Below, piece by piece: positions 22,696-30,706 of a stretch of 64,000 bases of DNA; the first letter of the stretch is position 1, and each line of letters begins with the position of its first letter. Origin of the DNA: Verrucomicrobiia bacterium (GTDB taxonomy: Bacteria > Verrucomicrobiota > Verrucomicrobiia > Limisphaerales > JAEYXS01); the NCBI GenBank assembly GCA_036405135.1, contig DASWYF010000027.1, positions 1-64,000 on the forward strand. Reading direction: 5' to 3'. The notes beneath the pieces were generated by a model. That model was given only the letters and a program-made list of their open reading frames with translations. It was not told the origin of the DNA and did no database searches. The position numbers were made by a program, and so were the translations under genes.

Positions 22696-23949
22696 CTATG
22701 ATGCCAGCAAACGGCCTAAACGGGTGATGCCTTCGGTGATGTCTTTTTCAGTGGCACCGCCGAAGCTCAGGCGCATCTCGTGGTTCGGCTTGGGGCGATG
22801 GGTGTCGTCTGCATAGGCAAGTTCACCGGGCACGTACAGGACGTCTTGGGCGAGGGCCTTTTTGAAGAAGGTGGATTTCATGCCGGTCTTCAAACGGACA
22901 GGTGTGCGGGCCCAGACATATAATCCGCCTTCGGGCTGGCGCCATTGGACATCGGCAGGGAAGTGTTTCCTGATGGCGGCGACCATGACTGCGGCCTTGC
23001 TGGCGTAGCGTTCACGGAGCTGCGTGAGGTGACGCTCATAGGTGCCGGTGGCGAGGGCTTCAGCGAGGAGTTGCTGGAGGAGATTCGCGGTGCCGAAGTC
23101 GTGATTGCCTTTGATGCGGAGTACGGCGGGGAAGAGTTCCTTGGGCAGGATGCCAAAGCCGACGCGGATGCCAGTGGCGAAAGGCTTGCTGTAGGTGCCC
23201 GCGTAGATGACGCGATCGCTGCCTTTACAGGTCAGCGCAGAGGGCACGTCATCCCCTTTGAAACGCAGTTCGCGATAGGCTGCATCTTCAAGCAGATAGA
23301 TGGGGTGGCCCGCGGCTTTTTCATACCGTTTGAGCAGTTTCAGGGCGGCGGCCTTGCGCTCGAGTCGAGTGGTGTAGCCGGTGGGATTCTGATGGTAGGT
23401 GACGAGATAGAGAGCCTTGAGCTTCGGCAACGAGCCTTCTTTCTTCAATTGCTCCAGGCAACGTTCGAGATCGGCCAGGTCCACACCTTCCGGGGTGAGC
23501 TTCACGCCGCGGCAATCGATGTTGCGGCTTTGGGCGATGCCGAGGAAAACGAAGTAGGTGGGGTCTTCCACGATGACGATGTCCCCGGTATCAAACAATG
23601 CCTCGGAAAGAAGGTAGAGCAATTGCTGCGAGCCATGGGTCATGAGGGTCTGCGCCACTGGGGCATCGGCCTTTCCATGGTCCAGGTGTTGCAGGCGTTT
23701 GACCGTGAGCTCACGCAAGCGGGCGTCACCGGCAGTGGCGCCGTATTGGAGGGCGGCTTGTCCGCGAGCGGCTTTCGTAAGCACTCTGCGGGCGAGGTCT
23801 TGGGCTTCCAACACGGGCAGGGAAGCATTATCGGTGAAGCCGGCCGCCAGGGAGATGATATGCGGATGGTCGAGCGTCTGCTTCATGAGCCAGGCGATGG
23901 GAGGTTCCGCGATGCGCTGGCCGAGTTGTGAAAGGGCGGTGCGTTTCAT
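22696..23949 (-). CDS. PLP-dependent aminotransferase (fold type I, MocR/LysN-like)
   Basis: A 417-residue fold-type I aminotransferase resembling 2-aminoadipate transaminase and the enzyme half of MocR regulators. Features are the early ALQYGATAGDARLRE, MTHGSQQLLYLLSEALFDTGDIVIVEDPTYF, the substrate loop YQNPTGY (here as YHQNPTGY), an aspartate in LLEDAAYRELRF, and the PLP lysine in YAGTYSKPFATGIRVGF. There is no N-terminal GntR helix-turn-helix. It transfers an amino group from an amino acid to a 2-oxo acid, with an aromatic, branched or 2-aminoadipate donor all possible. The gene is single and divergent from the universal stress protein gene. Confidence 0.88.
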   Translation of the reverse strand: MKRTALSQLGQRIAEPPIAWLMKQTLDHPHIISLAAGFTDNASLPVLEAQDLARRVLTKAARGQAALQYGATAGDARLRELTVKRLQHLDHGKADAPVAQTLMTHGSQQLLYLLSEALFDTGDIVIVEDPTYFVFLGIAQSRNIDCRGVKLTPEGVDLADLERCLEQLKKEGSLPKLKALYLVTYHQNPTGYTTRLERKAAALKLLKRYEKAAGHPIYLLEDAAYRELRFKGDDVPSALTCKGSDRVIYAGTYSKPFATGIRVGFGILPKELFPAVLRIKGNHDFGTANLLQQLLAEALATGTYERHLTQLRERYASKAAVMVAAIRKHFPADVQWRQPEGGLYVWARTPVRLKTGMKSTFFKKALAQDVLYVPGELAYADDTHRPKPNHEMRLSFGGATEKDITEGITRLGRLLAS

Positions 23950-24084
23950 TGTTCTGACAGGCGGTATAGTGAGGATTCGGAGCTAAGACGGCAAGGAGTG
24001 AACCATGAAAGCCAATAAGAGGGAGGCGGAATCTTTTCCGCCGGGTGAAACCTGTGGTATCTTGCCTCAGGCAAAGGCCATATC

Positions 24085-24927
24085 ATGAGTGAAGTGATCT
24101 ATGACAATGTGCTTCATCCCACTGACTGCTCTGAGAGCGATGCCAGCGCCTTCGCCCATGCCCTGCGCATCGCGTTGGCCACGCAGCACCAGTTGACGCT
24201 CCTGCACGTTTGCAAAGTGGGTGAAAAATTTTCACAGGAAGATTTTCCTCATGTCCGTGCCACGCTTGTGCGCTGGTTGCATCTGCTGCCGCAGGAGAAA
24301 CAGAAGGAGTTCGATGCCAGCGCGCTCAATATCTGCAAGTTCACCAAGACCGGTGATGACCCCGTGCTGGGAACACTAGAGCATCTGGTCAATCATCCCA
24401 CGGATCTCATGGTCCTGGCCACTCATCAATATGAAGGGATCGACCGGCTGCTGCATCGGCCCACCGCCGAACCCATGGCCCGTTTCTGTGGTTTGAAAAC
24501 CCTTTTCGTTCCCCGCCTGGGTCTGGGATTTGTAGATCCTGAAAATGGTGATCTGAATCTCCGGCACGTTCTGGTCCCCGTAGATTTCCAGCCTGATCCG
24601 CAAGCGGCATTGGATGCGGCGGCTGCGTTGTTGCGTCTGCTGAAGATCACGGATGTGCGCATCTCCATCCTGCATGTGAGCAGCGAGGACAAGGAGCCAA
24701 CGCTCACCTTGCCTATCGATTCCGGCTGGAAGATCACCCGCTATCGGACGGAAGGCAACGTGGTGGACGGCATACTTCAGATGGCCTTTGAACAACACGC
24801 CGACCTGATCGCGATGTCCACGGAAGGCCACACCGGATTCCTCGATGCTCTCCGGGGCAGCATGACAGAGCGCGTGGTGCGCGAAGCCAAATGCCCGGTG
24901 CTCGCGGTGCCTGTGGGGCAACCGTAA
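24085..24927 (+). CDS. Tandem universal stress protein
   Basis: A 280-residue protein with two UspA domains. Domain 1 (about 1-140) starts NVLHPTDCSESDASAFAHALRIA and is degenerate in its ATP site. Domain 2 (about 155-279) starts HVLVPVDFQPDPQAALDAAAALLRLL and keeps the nucleotide-binding ending STEGHTGFLDALRGSMTERV, the G-x2-G-x9-G-(S/T) type. Universal stress proteins help cells survive starvation and oxidative or respiratory stress. The gene is alone on the plus strand, between the divergent aminotransferase gene and the PSD1 cluster. The ATG at 24085 is the only plausible start. Confidence 0.92.
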   Translation: MSEVIYDNVLHPTDCSESDASAFAHALRIALATQHQLTLLHVCKVGEKFSQEDFPHVRATLVRWLHLLPQEKQKEFDASALNICKFTKTGDDPVLGTLEHLVNHPTDLMVLATHQYEGIDRLLHRPTAEPMARFCGLKTLFVPRLGLGFVDPENGDLNLRHVLVPVDFQPDPQAALDAAAALLRLLKITDVRISILHVSSEDKEPTLTLPIDSGWKITRYRTEGNVVDGILQMAFEQHADLIAMSTEGHTGFLDALRGSMTERVVREAKCPVLAVPVGQP

Positions 24928-25082
24928 AAATTCCCGCCGCAGGCGCTTCCGCGAAGTAAAGAGGAGTAATGGTAACTTTCTGCCCAGGCGGAGCGTCCAT
25001 TGGAAGGACCCCACCCATCATGAATAAGCCAGGGGTTCACAAGATATCCGGTTTAGGATACATTAACTGAATTCCACAGAGC

Positions 25083-27962
25083 ATGTTCATGAAGCCCCGT
25101 CCGACATGGTCGCTCGGTCTTGCACTCACGACATTATTGAGTGCTGTCACCGCCTTCGGTGCAGACCCGAAGGAAGCGGGTGAAGTCCTCTTCGTGCATC
25201 GCATCCAGCCGCTCTTCAAAGAGAAGTGTCTGGCCTGCCACGGGGATGACGAGAAGAAGATCAAGGGTGATCTGGATATGCGCACGCTGGTGGGATTATT
25301 GAAGGGTGGAGAAAGTGAGAAGCCATCGGTCATCGCGGGAAAGCCTGAGGAGAGCCCGCTCTATCTCGCGGCAACACGTCTGCATGAAAACACGTGGTCG
25401 CCCATGCCACCGAAGGAGAATGACAAGCTCACGCCGGAACAACTCGCGTATCTGAAGGAATGGATCGTAGCCGGTGCACCTTGGCCGGAACAATCGCGCT
25501 GGGCGGAGCTGGAGAAGAAAGGCGCGGACAAGTGGGCAGCAGCCGATGGTGTACCAGTGAAGACGAGCGGCGGGCTTAGTGAGGATTGGACGAACCGGCG
25601 GTATAAGCCGGAGAATCTTTGGGCGTATCAGCCGTTGAAGAAACCGGCGGTGCCAGCGCACTCCAAAAATCCGGTCGATGCTTTTCTCGCCGCGAAGATG
25701 CCGGAGGGGCTTTCCCCTGCTCCACTCGCGGATCGGCTCACACTGTTGCGGCGGGTGAGCTATGACCTCATCGGTTGGCCGCCAACACCGGCGGAAGTGA
25801 CCGCGTTCTTGAATGATCCGCTGCCGGATGAACAGGCGTTTGCAAAGGTAGTGGAGCGGCTGCTGGCTTCTCCACATTATGGCGAGCGTTGGGGCCGGCA
25901 TTGGCTCGATGTGGTGCGGTATGCGGATTCATCAGGCTTCGCCAATGATTACGAACGCGGCAATACGTGGCGGTATCGGGACTACGTGGTGCGCAGCTTC
26001 AATGCAGACAAGCCCTACGATCAGTTCATCCGTGAACAGATCGCCGGGGATGAGCTTTACGAGAAGCAGAAAGCCGATGCGAAGAATCCTGAACTGCTGA
26101 TCGCCACGGGTTTCTTGCGCATGGGACCGTGGGAGCTGACGGGTATGGAGGTGGCGAAGATCGCGAGGCAGCGCTTCCTCGATGATGTCACGGATGGTGT
26201 GGGTCAGGTTTTCCTCGCGCACATGCTGCAATGTGCGCGCTGTCACGATCACAAGTTCGATCCCATTCCCACGCGTGATTATTATTCCATGCAGGCGGTG
26301 TTTGCCACGACGCAGCTTTCCGAACGCGCTGCGCCTTTTCTGGCGCACGAGAATGTCAATGGTTTCGAGGAGAAGAAGTATCTGGATCTGCGACGCACGG
26401 ATTTCATCGCGACCTTGCAACGGCTGGATGAGAAATCTGTGCAGGCGGCACAAGGATGGTTCAAAGAAAAGGGAATTGATCCGGCAGCTTGGAACAGCGC
26501 AGTAGAACAGGCGCGTAATTCGGAACGTGGCAATGGCCGTAGGGACTTCAACGGGGTGTTCAATGCGACGCGCGCGATCATGGGACGCAAAGGCGTCGCG
26601 GAGGAGCAGTTCCCGCCGAAGCTCTATGGGTTCACGCCGGAAGATTATGGGCATGAACGCATGGCGCGGAAAGGACTGGAGCGTTTGAAATGGGAGCAGG
26701 AGCGTTATCTGCCTTTCGCTTTCTCGGTCTATAATGGTGGCACGCCGGATGTGAAATCCGTCACGGCACCGATCCGTCTGCCGAAGAATCCGAACACGGA
26801 TGGTGAACTGGAAGAGGTGGCGATTCTCACGGGAGGTGATCCGTTCTCCCCCGCACAAAAGGTAACGCCCGCAGTGCTCAGTGCGGTCTCTGAGCAAGGT
26901 GCGACGATACCAAATGAGGTGAGTGGAAGGCGCACGGCCTTGGCGGATTGGATCGCGAGCCCGCAAAATCCGCTCACGGCGCGCACGATGGTGAATCGCC
27001 TTTGGCTCTGGCATTTCGGCCAACCGATCGCGGGCAATCCAAATAATTTTGGGGCGACAGGCAAGAAGCCGACGCATCCGGAACTGCTCGATTGGCTGGC
27101 GGCGAGCTTCATCGAACAAGGCTGGTCGGTGAAGGCGATGCACCGGATGATTCTTTCTTCGGAAGCGTATCGCCGCAGTTCGGCGCACCCAGATTTCAAA
27201 CTGCTCGCGGAGAAGGATGCGAACAGTACCAGCTATTCTGTGTTCGCGCCGCGTCGGCTAACGGCGGAGGAATTGCGGGATTCGATGCTGCTGGTCTCAG
27301 GCGAATTAAATCCTGTCTTGGGCGGCATCCCTTCACGACCGGAGATCAACCTCGAAGCAGCGCTGCAACCGCGTCAGGTGATGGGCACGTTTGCCTCGGC
27401 ATGGGAGCCGTCACCAAAGCCGGAGCAACGGCATCGTCGCTCGTTGTATGCGCTGAAGATACGCGGCTTACGCGACCCATTCATGGAGGTGTTCAACGAG
27501 CCGGGCTCTGAGCTGTCCTGCGAAGCACGTGAGGCTTCCACCATCACACCACAGGTGTTCAGCCTGTTTAATGGTGAGAGCACGTTTGATCGGGCGATCG
27601 CGTTGGCGGCGCGGTTGAAGAAGGAAACGAAATCGCGCGAAGAAGCGGTGAAGAAGGCGTTTTCGCTGGCATACGGACGTGCACCGCGAGCTGATGAGAT
27701 GCAGGCGTGTCTGGCGCATTGGGAGATGATGAAGACGCGGCATGAGAAGCTGACGTTTGCGAAAGCGGAAGTGCCAAAAGAGGTCGTGCGTGAGGCAGTG
27801 GAGGAGAACACGGGAGAGAAGTTCAAGTTCACCGAAAAGCTGCATGCGTATCATGATTTTGTGCCAGACTTGAAACCCGCAGATGTGGATGCGGACACGC
27901 GGGCCTTGGCCGAAGTATGCCTGGTGATCTTTAACTCTAACGAGTTCGCGTATGTCTATTAA
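25083..27962 (+). CDS. Exported PSD1 / DUF1549-DUF1553 cytochrome protein
   Basis: A 959-residue planctomycete-type protein. A signal peptide covers about residues 1-26. Then comes a C-type haem motif CLACH (C49-C52-H53) in the PSCyt1 context with KIKGDLDM. DUF1549 occupies about residues 190-420 (LLRRVSYDLIGWPPTPAEV, RYADSSGFANDYERGNTWRYRDYVV). A second CxxCH, CARCHDHKFDPI, follows it, and DUF1553 is C-terminal (RTALADWIASPQNPLTARTMVNRLWLWHFG). These proteins are a hallmark of Planctomycetes and Verrucomicrobia and usually pair with DUF1501 proteins. They are thought to act in the periplasm on polymers, but the reaction is unproven. The 3' end overlaps the sulfatase gene by 11 bp. Confidence 0.95.
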   Translation: MFMKPRPTWSLGLALTTLLSAVTAFGADPKEAGEVLFVHRIQPLFKEKCLACHGDDEKKIKGDLDMRTLVGLLKGGESEKPSVIAGKPEESPLYLAATRLHENTWSPMPPKENDKLTPEQLAYLKEWIVAGAPWPEQSRWAELEKKGADKWAAADGVPVKTSGGLSEDWTNRRYKPENLWAYQPLKKPAVPAHSKNPVDAFLAAKMPEGLSPAPLADRLTLLRRVSYDLIGWPPTPAEVTAFLNDPLPDEQAFAKVVERLLASPHYGERWGRHWLDVVRYADSSGFANDYERGNTWRYRDYVVRSFNADKPYDQFIREQIAGDELYEKQKADAKNPELLIATGFLRMGPWELTGMEVAKIARQRFLDDVTDGVGQVFLAHMLQCARCHDHKFDPIPTRDYYSMQAVFATTQLSERAAPFLAHENVNGFEEKKYLDLRRTDFIATLQRLDEKSVQAAQGWFKEKGIDPAAWNSAVEQARNSERGNGRRDFNGVFNATRAIMGRKGVAEEQFPPKLYGFTPEDYGHERMARKGLERLKWEQERYLPFAFSVYNGGTPDVKSVTAPIRLPKNPNTDGELEEVAILTGGDPFSPAQKVTPAVLSAVSEQGATIPNEVSGRRTALADWIASPQNPLTARTMVNRLWLWHFGQPIAGNPNNFGATGKKPTHPELLDWLAASFIEQGWSVKAMHRMILSSEAYRRSSAHPDFKLLAEKDANSTSYSVFAPRRLTAEELRDSMLLVSGELNPVLGGIPSRPEINLEAALQPRQVMGTFASAWEPSPKPEQRHRRSLYALKIRGLRDPFMEVFNEPGSELSCEAREASTITPQVFSLFNGESTFDRAIALAARLKKETKSREEAVKKAFSLAYGRAPRADEMQACLAHWEMMKTRHEKLTFAKAEVPKEVVREAVEENTGEKFKFTEKLHAYHDFVPDLKPADVDADTRALAEVCLVIFNSNEFAYVY

Positions 27963-29235
27963 GGGACAATTGATCGCACTGATGTTCTGCGCGCTGGCCG
28001 TAAGCGGCATAGCAGCGACGCGTCCCAACATCATCCTCATCAACTGCGATGACCTCGGCTATGGCGATCTCGGATGCTATGGCGCGAAGGATCTACGCAC
28101 GCCGCATCTGGATCGTATGGCCAAGGAAGGCACGCGCTTCACGGACTTCTCGGTGACCTCGGCTCTGTGCACACCATCGCGGGCGGCATTGATGACAGGC
28201 AAGTATCCCGGGCGTGTGGGTTTGGCGACGGGCGTGCTGCGACCGGATGCTACGAATGGTCTCGCGAGCGCGGAGGTCACGCTTGCCGAAGTGGTGAAGA
28301 TGGCGGGTTACACGACGGGCTGCATCGGTAAATGGCATCTGGGTTTCGTGAAAGGCATGCGGCCGATGGATCAGGGTTTTGATAGTTATTACGGCGTGCT
28401 GCATAACCTCGACAAGCACGAGACGGTGGTGTTCGAGAAAGAGGGCGGCATGCCAGTGCTGCGCGGAGATAAGGTGGAGAAGCGTCCGGCAGTTCCGGCG
28501 GAGATGACGGAACTGTATACGGTGGAGGCGTTGAGATTCATCGAGTCTAACAAGGATAAACCGTTCTTCCTCTATCTCGGTCACGCCATGCCGCATATCC
28601 CATTCGATGCGTCACCGCGTTTCAAAGACAAATCGGCACGCGGGCTTTATGGCGATAGCATCGAGGAACTGGATGACAGCACGGGGAGAATCCTCGATAA
28701 ACTGCGCTCACTGAATCTCGCTGAGAAAACGCTGGTGATCTTCACGAGTGACAATGGGCCAGAACGGCGGACACCGGGCACCGCGGGCGTATTGCGCGGA
28801 ACGAAGCACACGGTGCTGGAGGGCGGCTTGCGCGTTCCGTTCATCGTGTGGTGGCCGGGGCATGTGCCGGCTGGACGAGTCGCGAATGAGTTTATCACGG
28901 CACTCGATATATTGCCGACGTTCGCGAAGCTTGCAGATGTCACGTTTCCGAAAGATTTGAAACTCGATGGAATGGATGTCTCTGCGGTGTTACTCGGGAA
29001 AGAGCGTTCACCGCGCACGACGCTTTATTCGCTCTATGGTTTGAACAAGAACCGCAGCGAATCTTTTCGTGAGAAAGAGTGGAAGCTGCATCTCACCACG
29101 CCGCCGCAGCTCTACAATCTGACTACTGATATCGGAGAAACCAATAACGTCGCGAGCCAGCACACAGAGCTGGTGCAGCAATTAACCGAGGCCGCTGTTC
29201 ACTTCCGCAAGGTGACCAACATCCCGCCCCCTTGA
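27952..29235 (+). CDS. Exported sulfatase
   Basis: A 427-residue family S1 sulfatase with a Sec signal (MSIKGQLIALMFCALAVSGIAA). It has metal-binding aspartates D33-D34 in NCDDLGYGDLGCYG. The formylglycine motif C-T-P-S-R (C73-R77, in ALCTPSRAALMTGKYPGR) is intact, with Cys to be oxidised by FGE. Downstream segments are GKWHLGF, FFLYLGHAMPHIPF and IFTSDNGPE. It removes sulfate esters from a sulfated sugar or polysaccharide. No sulfatase-maturing enzyme gene lies in this window. It overlaps the PSD1 gene and is 4 bp from the DUF1501 gene. Confidence 0.93.
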   Translation: MSIKGQLIALMFCALAVSGIAATRPNIILINCDDLGYGDLGCYGAKDLRTPHLDRMAKEGTRFTDFSVTSALCTPSRAALMTGKYPGRVGLATGVLRPDATNGLASAEVTLAEVVKMAGYTTGCIGKWHLGFVKGMRPMDQGFDSYYGVLHNLDKHETVVFEKEGGMPVLRGDKVEKRPAVPAEMTELYTVEALRFIESNKDKPFFLYLGHAMPHIPFDASPRFKDKSARGLYGDSIEELDDSTGRILDKLRSLNLAEKTLVIFTSDNGPERRTPGTAGVLRGTKHTVLEGGLRVPFIVWWPGHVPAGRVANEFITALDILPTFAKLADVTFPKDLKLDGMDVSAVLLGKERSPRTTLYSLYGLNKNRSESFREKEWKLHLTTPPQLYNLTTDIGETNNVASQHTELVQQLTEAAVHFRKVTNIPPP

Positions 29236-29239
29236 TGCC

Positions 29240-30685
29240 ATGACGACTCCTTACTTTCCATGCACACCGGGCGCACGGGCCTTTTCCAGCCACACGCGGC
29301 GGGACTTTCTCTATTCGCTCGGCGCGAGTATCGGCAGCGTGGCGTTCAGCTCGTTTCTCGCGAAGGAAGCGGGCGCTGCGGAGGTAAAGGCCGGGCCGTT
29401 GTCGCCGAAGGAGGGACATATCGCTGCGAAGGCGAAGAGCTGCATCTTCCTGATGATGGAAGGCGGACCATCGCACATCGACACGTTCGATCCCAAGCCG
29501 ATGCTGGCGAAGATGCATCTGAAGGAGTTCGTGCGCGAGGGCAAGATGAAGTCTGCGATGGAGAGCGGCAAACGCTACTACGTCCAGAGCCCGTTCAAGT
29601 TTCGCAAAGCGGGCCAGAGCGGCATGGACATGGCGGAGAATTGGGAGCATCTGGCAAAGGTTGCGGATGATCTGTGCTTCTACCGTGGTTGTCAGGTGGA
29701 CTCGGTGAATCATCCCACGGCGATGTATCAGATGAATACGGGCAACCGTTTCGGCGGCGATCCGGGCATCGGCTCGTGGGTGACGTATGGGCTCGGCACG
29801 GTGAATCAAAATCTGCCGGGCTTCATCGTGTTGCCAGAGGTGTCGTATCCGCAAGGTGGCTCGGCGAATTGGAGCAATGGTTACTTGCCTGCGAGTTTTC
29901 AGGGAACGCCGTTGCGTGCGAAGGGTTCACCCATTCTTGATCTGCAACCGCCCAAGGGCATCACGCCGGAACATCAGCGGCAGAATCTCGATCTACTCGC
30001 GAAGCTGAATCAAGGCCATGCGGCGCAGCATCCGGGGCATGATGAACTGGCGGCGCGCATGGAGAATTACGAACTGGCCTTCCGCATGCAGATGCAGGTG
30101 CCGGGCATTCTCGATATGAGCCAGGAGGATGCGAGGCTGAAGGCAATGTATGGCATCGGCAATGACGCGACGGATGCGTTCGGGAAGAAATGTCTGCTGG
30201 CTCGTCGGCTGGTGGAGAAAGGCGTGCGCTTCATCCAGCTCTACGCGGGCACGTGGGATAGCCATGATTACATCGAGCGCGCGCATGGGAATCTGGTGCG
30301 TAATGTGGATCAACCCATCGCGGCGCTCATCATGGATCTGAAACAGCGCGGCTTGCTGGATAGCACGCTCATCGTGTGGTGCGGCGAGTTCGGACGTTCA
30401 CCGGACAACGGCGTGCGGGGCGGCACCGCCTATGGGCGCGATCATAACCCGCATGCAATGACGATGTGGCTCGCGGGTGGCGGTGTGAAGGCGGGCAGCA
30501 TCATAGGCGCGACCGATGAGATGGGTGACAAGGCAGTGGATACGGTGCATCACGTGCGTGATGTGCATGTGACGTTGCTGCGTTTGCTGGGGTTGGATGA
30601 TAACAAGCTCACGTATTTCCACGGCGGCCGGTTCAAGCAGCTAAGCCAGTTCGGCGGGCAGGTGATCAAGGAGTTGATTGCGTAG
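29240..30685 (+). CDS. DUF1501 Tat-exported protein
   Basis: A 481-residue DUF1501 protein. The Tat motif R20-R21-D-F-L is followed by a hydrophobic stretch (YSLGASIGSVAFSSFLA). The DUF1501 core starts KSCIFLMMEGGPSHIDTFDPKP and includes LVEKGVRFIQLYAGTWDSH and LIVWCGEFGRSPDN...GRDHNPHAMTMWLAGGG, a sulfatase-like (alkaline phosphatase fold) arrangement. It is the standard partner of PSD1 proteins. Here the sulfatase gene lies between them in one transcript. The exact enzymatic function is not established for the family. Confidence 0.94.
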   Translation: MTTPYFPCTPGARAFSSHTRRDFLYSLGASIGSVAFSSFLAKEAGAAEVKAGPLSPKEGHIAAKAKSCIFLMMEGGPSHIDTFDPKPMLAKMHLKEFVREGKMKSAMESGKRYYVQSPFKFRKAGQSGMDMAENWEHLAKVADDLCFYRGCQVDSVNHPTAMYQMNTGNRFGGDPGIGSWVTYGLGTVNQNLPGFIVLPEVSYPQGGSANWSNGYLPASFQGTPLRAKGSPILDLQPPKGITPEHQRQNLDLLAKLNQGHAAQHPGHDELAARMENYELAFRMQMQVPGILDMSQEDARLKAMYGIGNDATDAFGKKCLLARRLVEKGVRFIQLYAGTWDSHDYIERAHGNLVRNVDQPIAALIMDLKQRGLLDSTLIVWCGEFGRSPDNGVRGGTAYGRDHNPHAMTMWLAGGGVKAGSIIGATDEMGDKAVDTVHHVRDVHVTLLRLLGLDDNKLTYFHGGRFKQLSQFGGQVIKELIA

Positions 30686-30706
30686 GCCATCATGAGAAAC
30701 TAGATC

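Noticed and set aside
22330-22700. Impression of an rRNA or intron fragment (CAGTACGAGG and GGACTGATAGG strings)
   Set aside because: I could not align more than a few bases to the 3' region of 23S rRNA, and the expected neighbouring helices are absent. It is treated as unexplained repeat-rich DNA.
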